A stretch of DNA of 12,741 bases from JBHJOF01 sp050330055 (GCA_050330055.1 JBHJOF010000262.1:1-12741); one strand, 5' to 3'; counted from the first letter of the stretch, positions 1 to 7,553 are shown. The notes: generated by a model not told the origin, from the letters alone. Translations and numbers: made by a program.

Positions 1-1
1 C

Positions 2-808
<807 letters not shown>

Positions 809-815
809 GCGCTGC

Positions 816-870
816 GAGCGTGCCGCAAGGGCGAGGGCTGCTTTGCCACGCTCCGGGCACCGCTGCCCGG
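816..870 (+). repeat. Two adjacent hairpins downstream of livG
   Basis: Inverted repeat one pairs GAGCGTG (816-822) with CACGCTC (847-853). Inverted repeat two pairs CCGGGCA (853-859) with TGCCCGG (864-870) around a 4-base loop. They share base 853, so both cannot form fully at once. No T-run follows, so a classical intrinsic terminator is not supported. A 3'-end stabilising or processing structure for the livG message is possible. Confidence 0.45.
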
Positions 871-894
871 TCAAGAAGGATCAGAAGCATCCCT

Positions 895-1038
895 TTGTCC
901 GCTTCGCGGACGCCCCCCTCCCTGCCCTCCCCCTCAAGGGGGGAGGGGAAGTGGAGACCGCTGCATGCGTTTGTTCGCCTCCCCCCTCGAGGGGGAGGTC
1001 GGCGCGCAGCGCCGGGAGGGGGGCTGGCGCGCAGCGCC
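895..1038. repeat. Palindromic intergenic repeat, copy 1 (core inverted)
   Basis: This element starts with TTGTCC and a CCGCTTCGCGG end hairpin (899-909). It continues with a C-run/G-run arm (about 913-948), a spacer, a second arm hairpin (978-998) and GGCGCGCAGCGCC hairpins at 1001-1013 and 1026-1038. The outer runs CCCCCCTCCC (913-922) and GGGAGGGGGG (1014-1023) are perfect complements. Bases 968-1024 are the exact reverse complement of 5887-5943 in copy 3. The left end 895-912 is identical to 5870-5887 in the same orientation. No transposase or obvious target duplication is visible. Confidence 0.9.
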
Positions 1039-1164
1039 AAAAAGGCACGGCGCCGGTGCAAGGCTCAGTCGCACCAAAGAGCCCGCTACGGCCACTGCAG
1101 CGCCGCCTTGCAACAAACGCTCGTCGCCCTGACCGGACAGCAGTGCGCGCTCGGGAGGCCTGAG

Positions 1165-2100
1165 GTGAGTCTGTTCGACGCTCTCTTCGTCGCGCCCTTC
1201 GCCGACATGGCCGATTCGCCGATCTTCCTCCTCGAGGTGGTAATCGGCGGGCTGCTGACCGGCGTGATGTATTCCCTTGTGGCGCTGGGCTTCGTGCTGA
1301 TCTTCAAGGCATCCGGCGTGTTCAACTTCGCACAGGGCGCCTTGGTGCTGTTCGCCGCCTTGACCCTGGTCGGGCTGCTGCGCTGGGGCGTGCCGGTCTG
1401 GGCCGGCCTGATCCTGACGATGATCGTGATGGTGCTCCTGGCCTATGGGATCGAACGGATCATGCTGCGCCCCCTGGTCAATCAGGCCGGCATCATCCTC
1501 TTCATGGCCACAATCGGACTCAACTTCGTGCTCGAAGGCAGCGGGCAGATGCTGTGGGGCAGCGATGTCTACCGCCTGGACGTCGGCATTCCGGACCGCG
1601 CCTTCGAAGTCAGCGGCATGCTGCTCAACACCTTCGACCTGTCGGCTGCGGTGATCGCCGCGGCGCTGGTCGCGGGCCTCGCGTTGTTTTTCCAGTACAC
1701 TGCCGTCGGCCGCGCCCTGCGCGCCGTCGCCGACGACCACCAGGCGGCGCTCTCGGTCGGCATCCCGCTCAAGACCATCTGGGTCATCGTCTGGTCGGTG
1801 TCCGGCGTGGTCGCGCTGGTCGCCGGCATCATGTGGGGCGCCAAGAGCGGCGTGCAGTTCTCGCTTTCCCTGATCGCCTTCAAGGCTCTGCCGGTGCTGA
1901 TCCTGGGCGGCTTCACCTCGGTCCCTGGAGCGATCATCGGCGGCCTGATCATCGGTGTCGGCGAAAAGATCGCCGAGGTCTATTGGGGCCCTCTGGTCGG
2001 CGGGGCGATCGAGAACTGGTTCGCCTACATGTTGGCCATGATCTTCCTGGTGTTCCGCCCCCAGGGCCTGTTCGGCGAACGCATCATCGAGCGGGTATGA
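1165..2100 (+). CDS. livH: Branched-chain amino acid-type ABC transporter permease LivH
   Basis: LivH is one of the two inner-membrane permeases of the Liv importer and forms the translocation path with LivM. The 311-residue protein is very hydrophobic, with about eight membrane segments. It has the conserved FNFAQG motif near residue 53 and a cytoplasmic EAA-like coupling loop GRALRAVADDHQAALSVGI (182-200), which contacts the ATPases. The frame is open upstream to 820, but I start it at the GTG at 1165. That codon has GGGAGG (1153-1158) six bases before it and gives the usual LivH length, whereas the upstream extension only translates a repeat. An ATG at 1207 is a less likely alternative. 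The stop is 216 bp before livM, a gap filled by repeat copy 2. Substrate unknown. Confidence 0.93.
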   Translation: MSLFDALFVAPFADMADSPIFLLEVVIGGLLTGVMYSLVALGFVLIFKASGVFNFAQGALVLFAALTLVGLLRWGVPVWAGLILTMIVMVLLAYGIERIMLRPLVNQAGIILFMATIGLNFVLEGSGQMLWGSDVYRLDVGIPDRAFEVSGMLLNTFDLSAAVIAAALVAGLALFFQYTAVGRALRAVADDHQAALSVGIPLKTIWVIVWSVSGVVALVAGIMWGAKSGVQFSLSLIAFKALPVLILGGFTSVPGAIIGGLIIGVGEKIAEVYWGPLVGGAIENWFAYMLAMIFLVFRPQGLFGERIIERV

Positions 2101-2135
2101 GTGCGATGCTCACTGGCATGAACGTCAGTTTTGTG

Positions 2136-2265
2136 TTGTCCGCTTCGCGGAAGCCCCCCTCCCGGCGCTACGCGCCGACCTCCCCCTCAAGGGGGGAGGT
2201 GAAGAGGGCGCCGGCATCCCGATTCAGTCCCCTCCCCCCTCGAGGGGGAGGGTTAGGGAGGGGGG
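2136..2265. repeat. Palindromic intergenic repeat, copy 2 (livH-livM gap)
   Basis: This copy has the same layout as the others: TTGTCC plus the end hairpin CCGCTTCGCGG (2140-2150), then CCCCCCTCCC followed by the GGCGC...GCGCC hairpin. Next come two C-run/G-run hairpins (about 2179-2200 and 2231-2252) separated by a variable spacer, and finally GGGAGGGGGG (2256-2265). The GCGC-containing arm is on the left, as in copy 3. The right-hand GGCGC end hairpin seen in copies 1 and 3 is absent; the copy ends in GGGGGGTCGAAAC. It fills most of the 216-bp livH-livM spacer (2101-2316), which otherwise contains no gene. Confidence 0.88.
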
Positions 2266-2316
2266 TCGAAACAATGGGGACTGTTGCCTTTTCCGGCGAG
2301 ATCACGGGAGGGCGCG

Positions 2317-3393
2317 ATGCTCTATCGTGAGGCCGGGCAGTTCAAGACCAACTATCCCGCCGACCAGGCGATCTTCCCGATCGCCCAGGACCGCGTCTTC
2401 ATCGCCCTCGTGCTGGTGCTGGCCTTCGGCGTGGTGCCGTGGATCGCCAACGAGTACTGGCTCCAGGCGGTCCTGATCCCGTTCCTGGTCTTCGCGCTGG
2501 CGGCGATCGGGCTCAACATTCTGACCGGCTATGCCGGGCAGCTCAGCCTGGGCACCGGCGCGTTCATGGCCGTCGGCGCCTATGCCACCTACAAGATGAC
2601 CACCGCCTTTCCCGAGCTGAACATCCTCGTGGTCTTCGTGCTGTCCGGTTTCTTCGCGGCCGCGGTTGGCATCGTCTTCGGCATCCCCAGCCTGCGCATC
2701 AAGGGCTTCTACCTGGCGGTGGCGACGCTGGCGGCGCAGTTCTTCATCATCTGGCTGTTCAACAAGGTGGCCTGGTTCTACAACTACAATCCTTCGGGCA
2801 CGATCATCGCGCCGCCGCGCCAGGTCTTCGGGATCATGATCACCGGGCCGCAGGCAACGGCGGAGGTGCGCTACCTGGTGGCGCTGACGTTCCTGACGAT
2901 TTTCGCCCTGGCCGCCAAGAACCTGGTGCGTGGTCGCATCGGCCGGGCCTGGATGGCGATCCGCGACATGGACATCGCCGCCGAGATCATCGGCATCCGG
3001 CCGCTGCAGACCAAGCTCATGGCCTTTGCCATCAGCTCGTTCTACTGCGGCGTCGCCGGCGCGCTCAGCATCTTCCTCTGGCTGGGCAGCGCCGAGACCG
3101 AGGCCTTCGCCATCATCGTCTCGTTCCAGGTGCTGTTCATGATCATCATCGGCGGCTTGGGAAGCATCCTGGGCTCGATCCTGGGAGCCGCCTTCATCAC
3201 CATCATGCCGATCTTCCTGACCAACGCGCCCGCACTGATCGGCCTGGGGATGCCGACCGATCTCCAGAAGCACATCGAGCAGATCATCTTCGGCGGCCTG
3301 ATCATCTTTTTCCTGATCGTCGAGCCACACGGCTTCGCGCGCCTCTGGCAGATCGGCAAGGAGAAGCTGCGCCTATGGCCCTTCCCCTACTGA
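2317..3393 (+). CDS. livM: Branched-chain amino acid-type ABC transporter permease LivM
   Basis: LivM is the second inner-membrane permease of the importer. The 358-residue protein opens with about 26 polar residues (LYREAGQFKTNYPADQ) ahead of the first membrane span. I associate this extension with a subset of proteobacterial Liv systems, from memory rather than a search. Motifs present are GYAGQLSLGTGAF (71-83) and the EAA-like coupling loop GRAWMAIRDMDIAAEIIGI (209-227), with roughly eight to ten hydrophobic segments. The frame is open to a TTG at 2284, but the ATG at 2317 is preceded by GGGAGG (2306-2311) at five bases and gives the expected N-terminus. It is followed after 171 bp by livK. 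Function is firm at family level; the ligand is unknown. Confidence 0.93.
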   Translation: MLYREAGQFKTNYPADQAIFPIAQDRVFIALVLVLAFGVVPWIANEYWLQAVLIPFLVFALAAIGLNILTGYAGQLSLGTGAFMAVGAYATYKMTTAFPELNILVVFVLSGFFAAAVGIVFGIPSLRIKGFYLAVATLAAQFFIIWLFNKVAWFYNYNPSGTIIAPPRQVFGIMITGPQATAEVRYLVALTFLTIFALAAKNLVRGRIGRAWMAIRDMDIAAEIIGIRPLQTKLMAFAISSFYCGVAGALSIFLWLGSAETEAFAIIVSFQVLFMIIIGGLGSILGSILGAAFITIMPIFLTNAPALIGLGMPTDLQKHIEQIIFGGLIIFFLIVEPHGFARLWQIGKEKLRLWPFPY

Positions 3394-3564
3394 TTGATCA
3401 GGCCCCCCATCGATCAGGGCTGGGCGCTGGCCCCCTGGGGTCGCGGTTGGCCTTGGCGGACGGGGATGCTAGCCTTGGCGTAAATGGCGGCGTCAAGTCC
3501 GGCTAGCCGACAGAACGACAAGTCTTTGAGACGAAACAGAAAGTCGTTGAAAGGGAGGACTGTG
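3394..3564 (+). promoter_or_regulatory. livM-livK leader with palindrome and possible own promoter
   Basis: This 171-bp spacer lacks the repeat found at other junctions. It contains a perfect 10-bp palindrome CGGCTAGCCG (3500-3509), with GCTAGCC also occurring alone at 3468-3474. It also has an outer pair AACGAC/GTCGTT (3514-3519 and 3543-3548) enclosing GTCT-TTG-AGAC (3522-3532), just before the livK ribosome binding site GGGAGG (3553-3558). A TTGGCC (3447-3452) with a 17-base spacer to TAGCCT (3470-3475) is a poor sigma70 match. Separate control of the abundant binding protein is a reasonable guess, not shown. Confidence 0.3.
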
Positions 3565-4887
3565 ATGAATCTTAGGAAGCTCTCGCTCGCCGCGGTCGGG
3601 GCCGCCGTCTTGGCCGCGCCGATTCTCGCGGCACCGGCTGCGGCCCAGAACGAGCAGTTCATTCCGATGCTCGTCTATCGCACCGGGCCCTATGCGCCCA
3701 GCGGCATTCCCGTGGCCAATGGGTTCCACGACTACTATACCTTGGTCAACAAGCGTGATGGCGGGATCAACGGCGTCACCATCACCTTCGAGGAATGCGA
3801 GACCGAGTACAACACCAAGCTCGGCGTCGAGTGCTATGAGAAGCTGAAGAACAAGGGGCCGACGGGCGCCTCCTTGATCAACCCCTATTCGACGGGCATC
3901 ACCTACCAGCTGATTCCGAAGGCGCCGGTCGACAAGATACCGATCCTGTCCATGGGCTATGGCCAGACGGCCGCGGCCGATGGCCGGGTCTTCGAATGGG
4001 TCTTCAACTTCCCGACCACCTACTGGAGCCAGGCCTCGGCCTTCGTGCGCTACGTCGCCGCGCAGGAAGGCGGCGAAGCGAACCTCCAGGGCAAGAAGAT
4101 CGCTCTGATCTATCACAACTCGGCCTACGGCAAGGAGCCGATCCCGACGCTCGAGGCGCTGTCGGCGAAGCTCGGCTTCGAGCTCGATCAGCTGGCCGTC
4201 GACCATCCGGGGCAGGAGCAGAAGTCCACCTGGCTGCAGATCCGGCGCGCCAAGCCCGACTGGATCTTCATGTGGGGCTGGGGCGTCATGAACCAGGTCG
4301 CGGTCAAGGAAGCGGCCTCCATCAACTATCCGATGGACCGCTTCATCGGCGTCTGGTGGTCCGGCTCCGAAGCCGACGTGGTGCCGGCCGGCGACGGCGC
4401 CGTCGGCTACAAGAGCGGCACCTTCCACGGCGCCGGCATGGATTACGCGGTGATCCAGGACATCATCACGCACCTCTACGATGGTGACCTCGAAAGGGCC
4501 AAGCGGAACCACGTCGGCGAGGTGCTGTACAATCGCGGCGTGGTGAACGCCATGTTCGGCGTCGAGGCGATCCGCACCGCCATGAACGAGTTCGGCAACC
4601 AGCCCATGACCGGCGAGCAGGTGCGCTGGGGGCTGGAGAACCTGAACCTGACCGAAGAGCGCCTTGCGGAGCTTGGCATGTCCGGTTTCACCCAGCCCGT
4701 GAAGGTGTCCTGCGCGGACCACGAGACCAGCGGTCCCGTGATCATCCAGCAGTGGGACGGCAGCAAGTGGTCCTTCGTCAGCGACTGGATTCCGCCGATC
4801 CGCGAGGTGGTCCGGCCGCTGATCGAGGAAGCGGCCGCTGCCTACGCCGAGGAGAACCACATCACGCCGCGCGACTGCGCTTCGTGA
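3565..4887 (+). CDS. livK: Branched-chain amino acid-type ABC transporter substrate-binding protein LivK
   Basis: This is the periplasmic ligand-binding protein that delivers substrate to LivHM. The 440-residue precursor starts with a clear Sec signal peptide: NLRKL basic region, hydrophobic stretch 8-22, and an AxA-type site APAAA before QNE, so cleavage is likely after residue 27. The mature part is Peripla_BP_6-like, but at about 413 residues it is longer than classical LivJ/LivK (about 345). Four cysteines (78, 90, 383, 438) could form two disulfides, an inference. The start is the ATG at 3565 with GGGAGG (3553-3558) six bases upstream; an in-frame ATG at 3484 would add 27 residues before the signal peptide and is disfavoured. 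The downstream ligase-like gene hints at a carboxylic-acid ligand rather than leucine, but no binding specificity can be read from the sequence. Confidence 0.92.
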   Translation: MNLRKLSLAAVGAAVLAAPILAAPAAAQNEQFIPMLVYRTGPYAPSGIPVANGFHDYYTLVNKRDGGINGVTITFEECETEYNTKLGVECYEKLKNKGPTGASLINPYSTGITYQLIPKAPVDKIPILSMGYGQTAAADGRVFEWVFNFPTTYWSQASAFVRYVAAQEGGEANLQGKKIALIYHNSAYGKEPIPTLEALSAKLGFELDQLAVDHPGQEQKSTWLQIRRAKPDWIFMWGWGVMNQVAVKEAASINYPMDRFIGVWWSGSEADVVPAGDGAVGYKSGTFHGAGMDYAVIQDIITHLYDGDLERAKRNHVGEVLYNRGVVNAMFGVEAIRTAMNEFGNQPMTGEQVRWGLENLNLTEERLAELGMSGFTQPVKVSCADHETSGPVIIQQWDGSKWSFVSDWIPPIREVVRPLIEEAAAAYAEENHITPRDCAS

Positions 4888-4966
4888 CGGGTGGCGCCAG
4901 GCCACGCGCCGCGCTGGTCGTGGCGCGGGGCTTGCGCGCAAGCAGCGGGGATGGATAGGGACGGCG
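4888..4966 (+). repeat. livK-livF spacer with hairpins
   Basis: The 79-bp spacer carries CGCGCC (4905-4910) against GGCGCG (4922-4927), or alternatively CCGCGC (4909-4914) against GCGCGG (4923-4928). It also has a perfect 14-bp palindrome GCTTGCGCGCAAGC (4930-4943). There is no T-run. Such structures after a binding-protein gene often stabilise the upstream message or lower readthrough; that role is inferred here. The livF ribosome binding site AGGGA (4957-4961) follows. Confidence 0.45.
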
Positions 4967-5779
4967 ATGATCGCAAACGGCGCGCTGCTCACCGTCAACA
5001 ACATCGAGGTCATCTACGACCACGTGATTCTGGTACTGAAGGGGGTCTCCCTGGAGGTGCCGGAGGGCGGCGTGGTGGCGCTGCTCGGCGCCAACGGCGC
5101 CGGCAAGACGACCACGCTCAAGGCCATCTCCAACCTGCTGCGCGCCGAGCGCGGCGAGGTGACTAAGGGCAGCATCCTCTTCGCCGGCGAGCGGGTCGAT
5201 CGCCTCACGCCCAACGACCTGGTGCGCCGCGGTGTCATCCAGGTGATGGAGGGGCGGCACTGCTTCGAGCACCTGACGGTCGAGGAGAACCTGCTGACCG
5301 GGGCCTACACCCGCAAGGACGGCCGCGCTGCCATCGAGGCCGAGCTGGAGAAGGTCTACAGCTACTTCCCGCGACTCAAGGAGCGGCGCAGCAGCCAGGC
5401 CGGCTACACCTCGGGCGGCGAGCAGCAGATGTGCGCCATCGGCCGTGCCCTGATGAGCCAGCCCAAGATGATCCTGCTCGACGAGCCCTCGATGGGTCTG
5501 GCACCGCAGCTGGTCGAGGGTATCTTCGAGACCGTGAAGCGGCTCAATCAGGCGGAAGGCGTGTCCTTCCTGCTGGCCGAGCAGAACACCAACATGGCGC
5601 TGAAGTACGCGACCTACGGCTACATCCTGGAGAACGGCCGGGTGGTGCTCGACGGCGACGCCGCGGCGCTGCGCAACAACGAGGACGTCAAGGAGTTCTA
5701 CCTCGGCCTCTCGGCCGGCGGCCGCAAGAGCTACCGCGAGGTCAAGCACTACAAGCGCCGCAAGCGCTGGCTGGCTTAG
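4967..5779 (+). CDS. livF: Branched-chain amino acid-type ABC transporter ATP-binding protein LivF
   Basis: LivF is the second ATPase subunit and pairs with LivG under LivH/LivM. The 270 residues include a likely A-loop Tyr17, Walker A GANGAGKTT (41-49), Q-loop Gln92 in VIQVMEGR, signature TSGGEQQ (148-154) and Walker B MILLDE (168-173). The H-loop position holds glutamine in LAEQN (Q206), which is normal for LivF (VEQN type) and is not a defect. It is longer than classical LivF (about 235) because of a basic tail from about residue 240, with the sequence RKSYREVKHYKRRKRWLA at the end. The start ATG at 4967 has AGGGA (4957-4961) at a good distance. It is separated from the ligase-like gene by repeat copy 3. 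Confidence 0.94.
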   Translation: MIANGALLTVNNIEVIYDHVILVLKGVSLEVPEGGVVALLGANGAGKTTTLKAISNLLRAERGEVTKGSILFAGERVDRLTPNDLVRRGVIQVMEGRHCFEHLTVEENLLTGAYTRKDGRAAIEAELEKVYSYFPRLKERRSSQAGYTSGGEQQMCAIGRALMSQPKMILLDEPSMGLAPQLVEGIFETVKRLNQAEGVSFLLAEQNTNMALKYATYGYILENGRVVLDGDAAALRNNEDVKEFYLGLSAGGRKSYREVKHYKRRKRWLA

Positions 5780-6038
5780 TCAGGCTGCGCTGGCGCCTGG
5801 CGCTGTGCCGTCGAATGTTGTCATGCCATGCCTATCACGGTTCGACCATGAAACCGCGCAAGCTATCCGTTGTCCGCTTCGCGGACGCCCCCCTCCCGGC
5901 GCTGCGCGCCGACCTCCCCCTCGAGGGGGGAGGCGAACAAACGGCCGCCGCCGCCAATGCATTCCCTCCCCCCTCGAGGGGGAGGGCCAGGGAGGGGGGC
6001 TGGCGCGAAGCGCCGAAAGAGTCACTTCGGCCACAATC
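5780..6038. other. livF-ligase intergenic region
   Basis: This 259-bp gap has no supported gene. The first 90 bp show nothing I can name, and the rest is palindromic repeat copy 3 (5870-6014), which ends 24 bases before the ligase-like start codon. No good Shine-Dalgarno sequence lies in those 24 bases. A frame is open through the repeat from 5805 into the ligase-like gene, but it encodes only repeat-derived Pro/Arg/Gly-rich sequence. Confidence 0.7.
5870..6014. repeat. Palindromic intergenic repeat, copy 3
   Basis: This is the most complete copy. It has TTGTCC plus the CCGCTTCGCGG end hairpin (5874-5884), CCCCCCTCCC (5888-5897), a GGCGC...GCGCC hairpin (5898-5910), a C-run/G-run hairpin (about 5913-5932) and a spacer. 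A second C-run/G-run hairpin, GGGAGGGGGG and the right end hairpin GGCGCGAAGCGCC (6002-6014) follow. Bases 5887-5943 are the exact reverse complement of 968-1024 in copy 1, while both ends match copy 1 in direct orientation. The right end differs from copy 1 by one base. Confidence 0.9.
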
Positions 6039-7295
6039 ATGACCTCAACCGACACCTTCTACGACGATCTCGAGACGCGCGATCCAGAAGTGCGGGAAGC
6101 GGCGCTGATGGCCGCGCTGCCGGGACAGATCGCCGCCGCCATGGTGGACGCGCCGGCCTATGCGCGCATCCTGTCCGGCACGACGCCGCAGGAGATCGAC
6201 AGCCGCGACCTATTGGCCCAGCTTCCGATCACGCGTAAGAGCGAGCTGATCCCGCTGCAGGGCGAGGCGCCGCCGTTCGGCGGCTTCTCCGCGCTGGCGC
6301 CGGACGCACTGGCGCGCATCTTCGTCTCGCCCGGCCCGATCTACGAGCCGCAGGGCGCACGCGGCAACTTCTGGCGCATGGCGCGCGCGCTCCACGCCGC
6401 GGGGTTCCGCGCCGGCGAAATTCTGCACAACTGCTTTGCCTATCACCTGACTCCGGGCGGCTGGATGCTGGACGACGGCGCCCGCGCCCTCGGCTGCACG
6501 GTGGTGCCGGCCGGCGTCGGCAACAGCGAGCAGCAGGCGGCAGCGATCGCGCACATACGGCCGCAGGGCTACACCGGCACGCCCGATTTTCTCAAGGTGC
6601 TGCTCGACAAGGCGGCCGAGCTGGGCCTCGACTGCGGCAGCATCAGCAAGGCGCTGGTCTCCGGTGGCGCGCTTTTCCCGTCCTTGCGCCAGGAATACGC
6701 CGAGCGCGGCGTCGCCGTGCTACAGTGCTACGCTACCGCCGACCTCGGCCTGATCGGCTACGAGTCGGAGGCGCGCGAGGGCATGATCCTGGACGAGGAG
6801 ATCATCGTCGAGATCGTCCGCCCCGGCACCGGCGATCCGCTGCCCGACGGCGAGGTCGGCGAGGTGGTGGTGACGACGCTCAATCCCGGCTATCCCCTGA
6901 TCCGCTTCGCCACCGGCGACCTCTCGGCCGTGCTGCCGGGAGAGAGCCCCTGCGGGCGTACCAACACGCGGCTCAAGGGCTGGCTCGGCCGCGCCGATCA
7001 GACCACCAAGGTCAAGGGCATCTTCGTCCATCCCGCCCAGGTGGCCGAGGTGGTGAAGCGCCATCCCGAGGTCGGCAAGGCTCGCCTCGAGGTGACGCGC
7101 GCGGGCGACAGCGACGCCATGCGCCTGCTCTGCGAAGTCGAAGGTGGCGCGCAAGGTTCGGAGGGGGGCCTGGCCGAGGCGGTGGGCGCGAGCCTGCAGG
7201 CGGTCTGCAAGCTCAAGGGTGCGGTCGAGCTGGCGCCGCCGGGCAGCCTGCCGAACGACGGCAAGGTGATCGACGACCAGCGCAAGTACGACTGA
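6039..7295 (+). CDS. PaaK-like adenylate-forming CoA ligase family protein with altered A3 loop
   Basis: This resembles phenylacetate-CoA ligase, which activates a carboxylic acid as acyl-AMP and then acyl-CoA in the cytoplasm. The 418 residues are close to PaaK length (about 430). Recognisable parts are an A5-like QCYATADLGLIGYES (229-243), A7 IRFATGDLS (288-296), A8/hinge KGWLGRADQTTKVKG (313-327) and a C-terminal NDGK with the candidate catalytic Lys409. Where the phosphate-binding loop (SSGTTGxP in PaaK) is expected, it has FVSPGPIYEPQG (95-106), without the Thr-Gly pair. I start it at the ATG at 6039: its N-terminus (DTFYDDLETRDPEVRE) fits the family, and the upstream frame is repeat. 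The ribosome binding site is weak. It probably belongs to the liv operon and would act on the imported acid; substrate and even activity are uncertain. Confidence 0.8.
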   Translation: MTSTDTFYDDLETRDPEVREAALMAALPGQIAAAMVDAPAYARILSGTTPQEIDSRDLLAQLPITRKSELIPLQGEAPPFGGFSALAPDALARIFVSPGPIYEPQGARGNFWRMARALHAAGFRAGEILHNCFAYHLTPGGWMLDDGARALGCTVVPAGVGNSEQQAAAIAHIRPQGYTGTPDFLKVLLDKAAELGLDCGSISKALVSGGALFPSLRQEYAERGVAVLQCYATADLGLIGYESEAREGMILDEEIIVEIVRPGTGDPLPDGEVGEVVVTTLNPGYPLIRFATGDLSAVLPGESPCGRTNTRLKGWLGRADQTTKVKGIFVHPAQVAEVVKRHPEVGKARLEVTRAGDSDAMRLLCEVEGGAQGSEGGLAEAVGASLQAVCKLKGAVELAPPGSLPNDGKVIDDQRKYD

Positions 7296-7515
7296 CGGCC
7301 TGGCCTGGATGGCTGCAAAAAGCGCCCATAGAATCAATGCGTAAAAGCGGCGGTCCGTAGGCTTTACCGCGTTAGGCAAATGCCGCAATTCCGCCGCAAT
7401 TGGAACCCAGTGCCAACACATTCCCCACCCATAGTTACAGCTACGGAGACTTCCCCTCTCTGTCGGAGGCTACCAGCCGGCCTCCTCCAAATTGCCCCCC
7501 AATAGGCTGGTTTAC

Positions 7516-7553
7516 TAGGGCGGCCACCCATCCCGACCTCGGTGGCCGCCCTA
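7516..7553. terminator. Strong hairpin, candidate terminator after the ligase-like gene
   Basis: TAGGGCGGCCACC (7516-7528) pairs perfectly with GGTGGCCGCCCTA (7541-7553) around a 12-base loop, giving a 13-bp G+C-rich stem. The + strand downstream reads AACCTTTCCGCCTTTCCC, pyrimidine-rich but without a true T-run, so an intrinsic terminator is only partly supported. It lies 220 bp after the ligase-like stop and about 357 bp before ccmA. An RNA-processing or protein-binding site is possible. Confidence 0.45.

Larger units (their letters stand above)
809..1164. other. livG-livH intergenic region with hairpins and repeat copy 1
   Basis: This 356-bp gap has no credible gene. It holds a pair of adjacent hairpins just after livG (816-870), then palindromic repeat copy 1 (895-1038), then about 125 bp in which I see only the livH ribosome binding site GGGAGG (1153-1158). 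A frame is open from 820 straight through the repeat into livH, but its translation is Pro/Arg/Gly-rich repeat sequence with no similarity to LivH. Confidence 0.75.

Noticed and set aside
820..1164. Extension of LivH by 115 residues at its N-terminus
   Set aside because: The extension translates palindromic repeat copy 1. The GTG at 1165 has a well-placed GGGAGG and gives normal LivH length.
2302..3330. A 342-codon open frame on the minus strand opposite livM
   Set aside because: It consists almost wholly of polar Asp/Glu/Gln/His/Arg residues complementary to LivM membrane segments; no independent evidence for a gene.
3447..3475. TTGGCC-17-TAGCCT as a livK promoter
   Set aside because: The -10 match is only three of six and the region is G+C-rich, so it is too weak to list as a separate promoter.
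3493..5013. A 506-codon open frame on the minus strand opposite livK
   Set aside because: It mirrors the full livK gene, has shadow-type composition and no recognisable domain; livK has a signal peptide and a good ribosome binding site.
5575..5595. Apparent loss of the H-loop histidine in LivF (Gln206)
   Set aside because: Glutamine at this position (EQN) is the normal LivF family sequence, so it is not a mutation of note.
895..6014. The three C-run/G-run repeats as a CRISPR array or transposon
   Set aside because: The copies are kilobases apart with genes between them and have no regular spacers, no transposase and no clear target-site duplications.
5805..6038. Extension of the ligase-like protein by 78 residues
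   Set aside because: The extension translates repeat copy 3; the family-like N-terminus begins at the ATG at 6039.
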